7,922 bases of DNA from Verrucomicrobiia bacterium. Lineage in GTDB: Bacteria; Verrucomicrobiota; Verrucomicrobiia; Limisphaerales; UBA1319. Under the pieces are notes generated by a model. That model did not search any database, was not told where the DNA came from, and saw only the letters and a program-made list of their open reading frames with translations. The position numbers were made by a program, and so were the translations under genes. Below are positions 1 to 5,661 of the stretch, one piece after another. The DNA lies in contig JADGRT010000118.1 in assembly GCA_017880715.1 (NCBI GenBank), positions 1 through 7,922 of the forward strand, given 5' to 3'. Positions within the stretch are counted from its first letter, which is position 1; each line of letters begins with the position of its first letter.

Positions 1-767
1 CGCATCAACTCGGCTGATCTCAATCCTGCAAACAGGCCAATGGCGATGTAGGGCAGAAGCCCAAATTGACCGGCGTTGGTCAGCAGAGCCTTAGCCTGAT
101 CCACCGTGAAAATGCCGGGTTCTTTGTCTTCTACCGTGGGACGGTTTATCCCCGCTGCCAGATTCGCATCCACCCACTTGTGCTTCTGAGCGTAATTGTA
201 AAGCTGGGAAATCTTGGTCAGGTAATTGATTTTGCTTCGTGGCGACCATTCATCGTCGGAAATCCACTCCGTGAGATCCTCCACGGTCAATTCGCTCAAG
301 CGTCGATTGGGAAAATCATCCGCGAAGGCGTTCAAGCGACCACGCAAGTCCGAAATTGTGCGTTCACGTCGTTGGTTGGTTTTGCCCTCGGCCAACATCC
401 GATCCACGATTTCCTGGATGGATGGCGCATTTCGGTAATCGATTACGTGTTTCAGGAAGTAGGAGGCCGCCTCAGTCAAAGTGACGCCGTGAGGCGAGAG
501 AATCTGGTTGGCTTTCGTGGCATCGAGGCGTAGAGCAGTGGAGATGGAGAAGGCGGCTGTTCCCTCGTTTTGGCGGGCCACACGCGCCTGCTCGGCGTAG
601 GTTTCGGCCTCCTGCTTGGTTTTGAACGTCCTTCTCTGTCGTTTGCCTTCGACCAATCCTAAATCGACCATATACATGACTTGACCGCTAGTCTGGGTCC
701 TGGGATAAACGTTTGGCCACTTGGGCTTTTTAGACGATTTAGAAGTCTTTGCCGGTTTGGATTTCAT
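1..767 (-). CDS. Tyrosine recombinase/integrase, N-terminal part (cut by window edge)
   Basis: Reading the minus strand from the ATG at 767-765 gives an open frame of 255 codons with no stop before the left edge, so the C-terminal catalytic half is missing. Residues about 15-65 resemble an arm-type DNA-binding module (WPNVYPR, then a KRQRRTFKTKQEAETYA stretch). Residues about 95-215 look like the helical core-binding (SAM-like) domain of phage integrases (ELTVEDLTEWI, INYLTKISQLYNYA). The frame ends in LFAGLRSAELM; its Arg, about residue 250, fits the first catalytic Arg of tyrosine recombinases (AGLRxxEL). The remaining catalytic residues, including the Tyr, lie outside the window. In-frame GTG and TTG codons lie just upstream, and no strong ribosome site marks the ATG. 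The gene is divergent from the selenocysteine tRNA, 89 nt away, so the tRNA region is a plausible attachment neighbourhood. Base composition looks less GC-rich than selA/selD, consistent with acquisition. Confidence 0.85.
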   Translation of the reverse strand, partial: MKSKPAKTSKSSKKPKWPNVYPRTQTSGQVMYMVDLGLVEGKRQRRTFKTKQEAETYAEQARVARQNEGTAAFSISTALRLDATKANQILSPHGVTLTEAASYFLKHVIDYRNAPSIQEIVDRMLAEGKTNQRRERTISDLRGRLNAFADDFPNRRLSELTVEDLTEWISDDEWSPRSKINYLTKISQLYNYAQKHKWVDANLAAGINRPTVEDKEPGIFTVDQAKALLTNAGQFGLLPYIAIGLFAGLRSAELM

Positions 768-856
768 AAACTTGTTCAAATGTGTCACCAAAGCGTCACT
801 AAGTCAAATAATGAATGCCACCAGTATCGATATAACGTCCTTTTAACCAGAGTGAT
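768..856. promoter_or_regulatory. Divergent intergenic region between integrase and selC, candidate promoters
   Basis: This 89-nt AT-rich gap separates the integrase start from the tRNA 5' end. On the plus strand TATAAC (831-836) is a reasonable -10 box about 20 nt before the tRNA, but I see no convincing -35 at the right distance. On the minus strand TTGACT (807-802) could be a -35 for the integrase, with a poor -10 (CACATT, 784-779) 17 nt on. Both are eye calls and weak. Confidence 0.3.
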
Positions 857-950
857 GGAGGTGAGAGGCGTCCGGTGACGCTCGCGGTCTTCAAAACCGT
901 TGTGCCGCCTAACGGCGGCGGGTGGGTCCGACTCCCATTCACCTCCGCCA
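857..950 (+). tRNA. selC: Selenocysteine tRNA, tRNA-Sec (anticodon TCA)
   Basis: The 94-nt sequence folds as a bacterial tRNA-Sec. The 8-bp acceptor stem pairs 857-864 (GGAGGTGA) with 939-946 (TCACCTCC), followed by discriminator G947 and an encoded CCA at 948-950. The D stem is 867-871 with 878-882 around a CCGGTG loop. The anticodon stem is 884-888 with 896-900, and the loop CTTCAAA places the UGA-reading anticodon TCA at 891-893. The long variable arm pairs 904-909 (GCCGCC) with 914-919 (GGCGGC). The T stem is 922-926 with 934-938 around TCCGACT. The 8+5 acceptor/T-arm geometry, the long extra arm and a G in place of the usual U8 are hallmarks of bacterial tRNA-Sec. The tRNA is charged with Ser, which SelA converts to Sec; both selA and selD lie downstream on the same strand. 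Confidence 0.97.
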
Positions 951-1035
951 ATCGCTCATCAGCATCGGATTCTGTTATATATGTCTTACAAATAGGCATT
1001 TGACTGACTTTCTTTTATAAGGCAGACTTTCTGAT
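951..1035 (+). promoter_or_regulatory. AT-rich leader of the toxin-antitoxin pair with a short direct repeat
   Basis: The gap between selC and the antitoxin is markedly AT-rich. GACTTTCT occurs twice (1006-1013 and 1025-1032), 19 nt apart, just upstream of and near the antitoxin start. Since AbrB-type antitoxins usually bind their own promoters, this could be an operator, but eight bases is little. TTGACT (1000-1005) and TATAAG (1016-1021) look like promoter boxes but are only 10 nt apart, too close for a normal sigma-70 promoter. No clear terminator follows the tRNA, so read-through from selC is possible. Confidence 0.25.
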
Positions 1036-1311
1036 ATGAACGCCACAATTAAAACCGATTCCGTTTGGTTCACCACCAAAGGACAGGTCGTCATTCCCGC
1101 TTGGCTGCGCAAGCAATTCCACATTGAGGCTGGAACCAAGGCCGTGGTTCAGGCAACGGTGGATGGCATTCTCCTGAAGCCGGTGACGGCCGCGCTCATC
1201 AAGCACGGGCGGGGAATCGTTAAGCGTAAGCCGGTCGACCTGCCGCTGGCCGCGGAATGGGCCGAGCACGAGAAAGAGGAGCAAGAACTGGAGGAGCGCC
1301 ATGCCCGCTAA
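1036..1311 (+). CDS. AbrB/MazE-type antitoxin (VapB-like)
   Basis: This 91-residue protein has a SpoVT/AbrB swapped-hairpin DNA-binding fold at residues about 8-52. The signature is TTKGQVVIPAWLRKQF followed by IEAGTKAVV and ILLKPV, matching the family pattern of a TxKGQVxIPxxIR core. The remainder is charged and ends in a Glu/Lys-rich helix (EWAEHEKEEQELEERHAR), the kind of tail that antitoxins use to wrap and inhibit their toxin. The stop overlaps the following PIN-domain gene by 11 nt, which indicates translational coupling and the standard antitoxin-before-toxin order. By family knowledge it would neutralise the toxin and repress the operon. No strong ribosome site precedes the ATG at 1036. 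The gene sits between selC and selA, an unusual place for such a module. Confidence 0.85.
   Translation: MNATIKTDSVWFTTKGQVVIPAWLRKQFHIEAGTKAVVQATVDGILLKPVTAALIKHGRGIVKRKPVDLPLAAEWAEHEKEEQELEERHAR
1290..1296 (+). promoter_or_regulatory. Strong ribosome binding site of the PIN toxin gene
   Basis: GGAGGAG lies inside the 3' end of the antitoxin gene, four bases before the toxin ATG at 1301. It fixes that start and supports coupled translation of the pair. Confidence 0.7.
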
Positions 1312-1702
1312 GGTGCTCGATAGCTTCGCGCTCATCGCCTACTTTCGCGACGAGCCGGGCGCGGAGATGGTGGAGAATCTGTTGGTGACCGCCGGCAAGA
1401 AAGACAGTCCGCTGCACATGTCCGACGTGAGCTACGCCGAGGTCAAATACTCCATCGTGAAAAAGGACGGCGTCAAGGCGTGGGCGGAAGCCGCCAAGAT
1501 TCTTCCGGGCCTGCCCATTGATTTTCATCCCACGACCCGCGAGCTAGCGGACACCGCCGCCGATTTTAAAGCCCGCTTCAAAATGAGCCTAGCCGATGCC
1601 TTCGCCGCCGCGCTGGCGAAGGAAAAGCAAGCCGAACTCGTCACGGGCGACCCGGAGTTCAAGGCGCTGGAGAAAGAAATCAAAGTCGCCTGGCTCAAAT
1701 AG
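1301..1702 (+). CDS. PIN-domain toxin ribonuclease (VapC-like)
   Basis: This 133-residue protein is the usual size of a single PIN domain. The acidic active-site residues are readable: Asp7 in VLDSFALIAYF, Glu47 in SYAEVKYSI, Asp99 in LADAFAAALA and Asp117 in LVTGDPEF. These coordinate Mg2+ in PIN nucleases. VapC toxins act in the cytoplasm as endoribonucleases, often on tRNAs, and are held inactive by the partner antitoxin. The start is set by a strong ribosome site and an 11-nt overlap with the antitoxin gene. All four acidic positions are present, so the nuclease is probably active. selA begins 37 nt downstream on the same strand, so the pair may share transcripts with the selenium genes. 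The actual RNA target cannot be read from sequence; tRNA-Sec next door is a tempting but unsupported candidate. Confidence 0.88.
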   Translation: MPAKVLDSFALIAYFRDEPGAEMVENLLVTAGKKDSPLHMSDVSYAEVKYSIVKKDGVKAWAEAAKILPGLPIDFHPTTRELADTAADFKARFKMSLADAFAAALAKEKQAELVTGDPEFKALEKEIKVAWLK

Positions 1703-1739
1703 TCTGGAAATCAAGCCGGGTTTCGGAGACGCTGACCTC

Positions 1740-3152
1740 ATGAAAAACGCAGGAGCAGCGACCGGGAAGGCCGATCCACGCCGGCAGTTGGCTTCGGTTT
1801 CGGCGTTGCTCGAACGCCCCGAGATCAAACGTTGGATAGCCAACCTTTCCCAGCCTCTGGTGCTGGAGGCCATTCAACAAACCTTGGCTGCGTATCGCCG
1901 GGATCTCAAACCCGGTGATGCCGCGCCTACGAAAACTGAAATCCTTGCCGGCATCGAGTCTCGGTTGCGTCGCCGGGAGTTGGATCGGTTGCGTCCGGTG
2001 GTTAACGCCACCGGCATCATCCTGCATACCGGCCTCGGACGAGCCGTGCTGCCACAACGGGCGGTTGATGCCCTGTCCGGACTCAACCGCTGCTGCAATC
2101 TCCAGATCGATCTCGACACCGGCCGGCGCGGCAACCGCAATGCGATGTGCGTGTCGCTGTTGAAAAAACTCACCGGCGCCGAGGATGGCGCCATCGTCAA
2201 CAACAACGCCGCCGCCACGTTGCTATTCCTTTCGGCTCTGGCCAAAGACCGGGAAGTCATTATTTCACGCGGCCAGTTGATCGAGATTGGCGGTTCGTTC
2301 CGCCTGCCGGATTGCATCCGCCAGAGCGGGGCGAAAATGGTCGAGGTCGGCGCCACCAATAAGACGCACCTCCGCGATTACGAGCAAGCGCTGACCGATC
2401 AGACGGCGATCTTGCTGCGCGTCAATCCCAGCAACTACCGCATCGTTGGCTTCACCCAGGACGTGCCGGTTGCCGAGTTGGCGGCGCTTAAAAAGAATCG
2501 GCCGGTGCTGGTCGTGGATGATCTTGGCTGCGGCGCGCTGATCGATTTGTCGCGCTACGGCCTGCCCAAGGAGCCAACGGTTCAGGAAAGCTTGGCCGCG
2601 GGGGCCGACCTGGTCTGTTTCAGCGGCGACAAACTCATTGGCGGTCCGCAGGCCGGCATCATTCTGGGCAAAAAGGAACTCATCGAGAAGATTAAAAAAC
2701 ATCCGCTCAGCCGCATGTTGCGGGTCGATAAGCTCACGGCCCTGGCGCTGGAGCAGACGCTGCGCCTGTTCCTGGAACCCGAAACACTCCTGGAAACCAA
2801 TCCCACACTGCGCCTGCTGACCCTGCCCGTCGCCCGTCTGAAAGAACGCGCCCTAAAGTTGAAGGCCTTGCTCGATGCCGAGAAACTGCCATTTGATTTC
2901 CGGGTGGCTAAGGGCGAGAGCGCCACGGGCGGCGGATCATTGCCCGCCGTGCCGATCCCTACCTGGGTGTTGTCTGCAACCTCCTCGCAATTAACGTCTG
3001 ACCAGCTCAGCCGGCGACTCCGCCTCCACGAACCGCCGGTAATCGCCCGCATCGCCAATGACCAGGTCCAATTTGACATGCGAACCCTGATGGACGGGGA
3101 TGAGACGATCGTGGTGGAGGCGTTAAAACAGGTGGGGCGCACAAATGCGTGA
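1740..3152 (+). CDS. selA: L-seryl-tRNA(Sec) selenium transferase (selenocysteine synthase)
   Basis: SelA is a PLP-dependent enzyme that replaces the seryl hydroxyl on Ser-tRNA(Sec) with selenium from selenophosphate, giving Sec-tRNA(Sec). The ATG at 1740 gives 470 residues, matching the usual length of about 460. The frame extends upstream to 1596, but that part overlaps the PIN toxin and reads as Arg/Ser-rich shadow; GGAG at 1725-1728 supports the ATG at 1740. The N-terminal RQLASVSALL module fits the tRNA-binding region. The core follows with PVVNATGIILHTGLGRA, the NNNAAATLLFL segment, VEVGATNKTHLRDYE and VNPSNYRIVGF. In CFSGDKLIGGPQAG, Lys298 is the PLP-binding lysine (Lys295 in the E. 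coli enzyme, from memory). The gene lies downstream of selC and 74 nt before selD, a classic functional grouping. Its stop codon sits within a short repeat. No frame damage is visible. Confidence 0.96.
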   Translation: MKNAGAATGKADPRRQLASVSALLERPEIKRWIANLSQPLVLEAIQQTLAAYRRDLKPGDAAPTKTEILAGIESRLRRRELDRLRPVVNATGIILHTGLGRAVLPQRAVDALSGLNRCCNLQIDLDTGRRGNRNAMCVSLLKKLTGAEDGAIVNNNAAATLLFLSALAKDREVIISRGQLIEIGGSFRLPDCIRQSGAKMVEVGATNKTHLRDYEQALTDQTAILLRVNPSNYRIVGFTQDVPVAELAALKKNRPVLVVDDLGCGALIDLSRYGLPKEPTVQESLAAGADLVCFSGDKLIGGPQAGIILGKKELIEKIKKHPLSRMLRVDKLTALALEQTLRLFLEPETLLETNPTLRLLTLPVARLKERALKLKALLDAEKLPFDFRVAKGESATGGGSLPAVPIPTWVLSATSSQLTSDQLSRRLRLHEPPVIARIANDQVQFDMRTLMDGDETIVVEALKQVGRTNA

Positions 3153-3191
3153 AACGTGATGCGTGAAACCTTGAAACTTGAACCTTGAAAC
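3145..3191. repeat. Short degenerate direct repeats at the selA/selD junction
   Basis: ATGCGTGAAAC occurs twice (3145-3155 and 3159-3169), followed by CTTGAAAC (3170-3177), CTTGAACC (3177-3184) and CTTGAAAC (3184-3191) in a roughly 7-nt phase. The selA stop codon (3150-3152) lies in the first copy. This looks like a slippage-type simple repeat and not a coding or operator sequence. It also creates the TTG at 3185 that lengthens the next frame artificially. Confidence 0.6.
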
Positions 3192-3226
3192 TACCTATTC
3201 CTAATTTCGCGCGTCGCAAAGCGGTC

Positions 3227-4816
3227 ATGGCGCGCTCGATCAAACTGGGTCACTGCGTCTGCAATGTTCAACAAGGCTGTCCCTGCGACACCTTCAAAAA
3301 CCACAACCTCTGCCCTTGCGCGGGCGAAAAGCCGCCGCCGTCCGCCGGCCCGGTATCGCTGATGCGTTATGTGAAGAAGGCCGGCTGCGCTTCCAAAATC
3401 GGCCAGGCCGACCTCAAACGCATCTTGGGACGACTCCCGCCGGTCACCGATCCGAACGTCATTCTCGGCACGGCGGCCGGAGATGACGCGGGCGTCTATC
3501 GCCTCGACGACCGCCATAGCTTGGTGCAGACCGTCGATGTGTTTACGCCGTGTGTCGATGACGCCTATCTGTTCGGCCAGATCGCCGCCGCCAATTCGGT
3601 CAGCGATGTCTATGCCATGGGTGGCCGGCCGCTCACCGCCTTGTCGATTGTTGGATTTCCCATCGACGATCTGGACGGCGGCATCCTGGAGGCCATGTTG
3701 CGGGGCGGCCTGGACAAGTTGACTGAAGCGGGTTGCAGTCTCATCGGCGGCCACAGCCTGATCGATGAGGAGATCAAATGCGGTTTTGCCATCACCGGCC
3801 TGATCGAGACCGCCCGCACGGTGGCGCGCGATTGCGCCCGACCCGGCGATGCGCTGGTCCTGACCAAACCGCTGGGCACGGGCATGATTTCGTTTGCCGC
3901 GCAGTTGGGCCGGATCAGTCCCGAGTGTCTGAACGAAGCAGGCGCTTCGATGGCGACGCTCAACAAGGACGCGGCGGAGCTGATGGTGCAATGGGGCGCC
4001 CACGCGTGCACGGATGTCACCGGTTTTGGCCTGGCCGGGCATTTGGTGGAGATGGCGCGGAATAGCGGCGTAAGCGTCGAGCTGGATTTCTCGACGTTGC
4101 CGGTGTTTGCCGCGGCGGCCGAATGTCTGGAAAACGAGGTGCTGTCGGGGGCGGTCGATCGCAATCAGGAATACGCCCAGGCGTGGGTGCGCGTGGCGGA
4201 TTCCGCGCACGAACAAAACCTGCCGATCCTCTACGATCCGCAAACGTCGGGCGGCTTGTTGATTTCCCTGCCTGAGGCGGCGGCGAAACAACTGGTCGCC
4301 GCCCTGCATGCCCGCGGTCACGGCGCCACCTCGATCATTGGCCGGGTGAAAGCCCGGGAAACCGGCCCGACCGAAGGTGGTGTAATCGTGGTCAACACCC
4401 GGCTGGCGAACCTCATTGGCCAACGGGGTGCTTTGCGATGCGCCACCGTTGAGTCCGGCCCATTGAAAACAGTTTCGCGAGAAATGCCTAGGGATACAAA
4501 CCAGGAAGAAACGCGCTGTTGCGATGGCGGCGGTGCGGCGGCGATCGACGAGGCGTTGGCGACACCCGATCGGTACCAAACTTTTCTCAAGCAGGCCAAC
4601 CAGCCGGGATTGATCGACGCGCGCGGCAAAAAACTGATGGCCATCGCGCTATCGGTGGCTCAGCGGTGCGAACCCTGCTTGAAAAGCCATCTGAAGAGCG
4701 CGCTGGCGATGGGCATCACGCCGGCGGAAATCGACGAGGCGGCCTGGCTGGCCATTGCTTTCGCCGGTTCACCGGCCATGATGTTGTACAAGGAAGCGAG
4801 CCGGGAACTGCTTTAA
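3227..4816 (+). CDS. selD: Selenide, water dikinase fused to N-terminal Cys-rich and C-terminal AhpD-like domains
   Basis: SelD makes selenophosphate from selenide and ATP, the selenium donor for SelA. From the ATG at 3227 the protein has 529 residues, against about 350 for ordinary SelD. A TTG at 3185 would add 14 residues but falls in a simple repeat. Neither start has a clear ribosome site. Residues 8-35 form a Cys-rich module with CxC pairs at 10/12, 18/20 and 29/31. Residues about 45-395 are a complete SelD core: KKAGCASK places catalytic Cys54 (codon TGC, so not Sec) and Lys57, followed by GDDAG, QTVDVFTP, DDAYLFGQIAAANSVSDVYAMGG, GGHS, KPLGTGM, DVTGFGLAGH and DPQTSGG. After a polar linker, residues about 445-529 form an AhpD/CMD-like helical domain with Cys481-x2-Cys484-x3-His488. 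The position that holds Glu118 in AhpD is Lys469 here. The extra domains may handle reduced selenium; that is inference. Confidence 0.93.
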   Translation: MARSIKLGHCVCNVQQGCPCDTFKNHNLCPCAGEKPPPSAGPVSLMRYVKKAGCASKIGQADLKRILGRLPPVTDPNVILGTAAGDDAGVYRLDDRHSLVQTVDVFTPCVDDAYLFGQIAAANSVSDVYAMGGRPLTALSIVGFPIDDLDGGILEAMLRGGLDKLTEAGCSLIGGHSLIDEEIKCGFAITGLIETARTVARDCARPGDALVLTKPLGTGMISFAAQLGRISPECLNEAGASMATLNKDAAELMVQWGAHACTDVTGFGLAGHLVEMARNSGVSVELDFSTLPVFAAAAECLENEVLSGAVDRNQEYAQAWVRVADSAHEQNLPILYDPQTSGGLLISLPEAAAKQLVAALHARGHGATSIIGRVKARETGPTEGGVIVVNTRLANLIGQRGALRCATVESGPLKTVSREMPRDTNQEETRCCDGGGAAAIDEALATPDRYQTFLKQANQPGLIDARGKKLMAIALSVAQRCEPCLKSHLKSALAMGITPAEIDEAAWLAIAFAGSPAMMLYKEASRELL

Positions 4817-5095
4817 CCTGAAAAGAGCAGGTAAAAAATTGTCCTATCTTTTACCCCGCATTTTTCTGCCACGGTTCTGCGGTCAGACAGAGCAGCTTGG
4901 CGCCTTCGCGAGTCCAAGGCGGCTGCCCTTCCCAAAGCGCCAGAGGACTGGCGCAGTCCAAAACGCTTCGCGAATTCACGGCCGGTTCGAGTGGGCGCCA
5001 GCTTTTGGACTGCGCCAGTCCTCTGGCGCTTTGGGAAGAACGCTACTGAATAGTTTCAAGTTCCAAGATCCCGTCCGCTCAACGGGCCGCCTCGA
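4817..5095. other. Convergent intergenic region between selD and the CBS gene
   Basis: The 279-nt gap lies between two genes that point at each other. I see no gene in it. A weak hairpin (ACCTG at 4816-4820 with CAGGT at 4828-4832) follows the selD stop, but it is trailed by A and not T residues, so it is a poor terminator for the plus strand. The main content is the long inverted repeat at 4928-5038. Confidence 0.6.
4928..5038. repeat. Perfect 36-bp inverted repeat with nested hairpins
   Basis: The left arm is 4928-4963 and the right arm 5003-5038. They are exact reverse complements over all 36 bases, around a 39-nt spacer. Each arm itself contains a smaller hairpin: GCGCCAG/CTGGCGC at 4937-4943 with 4948-4954 (loop AGGA), and the same stem at 5012-5018 with 5023-5029 (loop TCCT). 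Transcribed from either strand it would form a very stable stem, so it may stop both convergent transcripts. The nested palindrome in two opposed copies resembles paired REP-type elements or a non-autonomous mobile repeat. There is no ORF and no clear target-site duplication. Confidence 0.9.
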
Positions 5096-5545
5096 TCAAC
5101 CCGGATATTTTCCGGAGATGTAATTCTCCAAATGATCGATGGTGGCCTGCTGGCTGGAAATGATCCAGTTGACCAGGTCACCGATGGAAACCAGGCCCGC
5201 AACCTTGCCGGCTTTCAGGACGGGCAGATGGCGAATGCGTTTTTCGGTCATGATACGCATGCATTCTTCCACCGTATGCTCGGGAGACACCGAGGTCACG
5301 GGGCTGAACATAATCTCGCGCACCGGAGTTTCCTTGGATGATTTGCCTTTGAGAAACACCTTGCGGGTATAATCGCGCTCGGAAATGACGCCTTCCAGCC
5401 GATCGCCGGACATCACCAGCAACGCTCCAATATTCTTGTCCGCCATGAGTTGGATGGCGTCGCACACCAGCGTGCCGGGAGCGACCGACCACACCTGGAC
5501 GCCTTTGCGACTGAGGATCGCATTGACGGTTGCTAGCGCGCTCAT
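5096..5545 (-). CDS. Two-CBS-domain protein
   Basis: The 149-residue protein consists almost entirely of a tandem CBS pair. The first repeat, about residues 8-66, contains WSVAPGTLVCDAIQLMADKNIGALLVM and GVISERDYTRKVF. The second, about 73-130, contains VREIMFSPVTSVSPEHTVEECMRIM, RIRHLPVL and GLVSIGDLVNWII. Such pairs fold into a Bateman module that binds adenine nucleotides or related ligands and senses energy state. The stand-alone form has no enzymatic partner domain, so its target is unknown. The C-terminal tail (ATIDHLENYISGKYPG) is a usual ending for this small-protein family. It is on the minus strand, convergent with selD and downstream of the methyltransferase gene, 116 nt apart. A functional link with either is not evident. 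No strong ribosome site precedes the ATG at 5545. Confidence 0.9.
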   Translation of the reverse strand: MSALATVNAILSRKGVQVWSVAPGTLVCDAIQLMADKNIGALLVMSGDRLEGVISERDYTRKVFLKGKSSKETPVREIMFSPVTSVSPEHTVEECMRIMTEKRIRHLPVLKAGKVAGLVSIGDLVNWIISSQQATIDHLENYISGKYPG

Positions 5546-5661
5546 AACGATAATGTTTTGGTTCAGCCTAAATCCGGAAATGTTTCAAGAACGCAGCCTC
5601 ACGGCGGCGAACCTTCGGATTGCGGCATCAAAATGCCGCGTTTCGTCCCCTTTAGCAACAT
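5546..5661 (-). other. Intergenic gap with a 7-bp hairpin
   Basis: Between the methyltransferase stop and the CBS gene start, GCGGCAT (5622-5628) and ATGCCGC (5633-5639) form a perfect 7-bp stem with a CAAA loop. It lies just past the methyltransferase gene on the minus strand and could end or stabilise its transcript, but no T-run follows it on either strand. CATTAT (minus, 5555-5550) is a possible -10 for the CBS gene without a well-placed -35. Confidence 0.35.

Noticed and set aside
66..533. Plus-strand open frame of 155 codons
   Set aside because: It is antisense to the integrase, whose minus-strand frame shows clear domain motifs.
857..950. A second partial copy of the tRNA as an attachment-site repeat
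   Set aside because: I looked for the tRNA 3' end and 5' end elsewhere in the window, and no stretch longer than chance similarity was found.
1000..1021. Sigma-70 promoter TTGACT...TATAAG before the antitoxin gene
   Set aside because: The two boxes are only 10 nt apart, far short of the usual 16-18.
1596..1739. N-terminal extension of selA by 48 residues
   Set aside because: It overlaps the PIN toxin gene in another frame, is Arg/Ser/Lys-rich and unlike SelA. The ATG at 1740 gives the normal family length.
3185..3226. TTG start for selD, 14 residues earlier
   Set aside because: The TTG lies inside a simple repeat and has no ribosome site. The ATG at 3227 immediately precedes the Cys-rich module.
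3191..4579. Long open frame of 462 codons on the minus strand opposite selD
   Set aside because: It is antisense to a clear SelD protein and Arg/His/Gln-rich with no recognisable domain, a typical shadow in GC-rich coding DNA.
5622..5639. Intrinsic terminator after pcm
   Set aside because: The 7-bp stem is perfect, but there is no T-run on either strand, so it is kept only as a hairpin.
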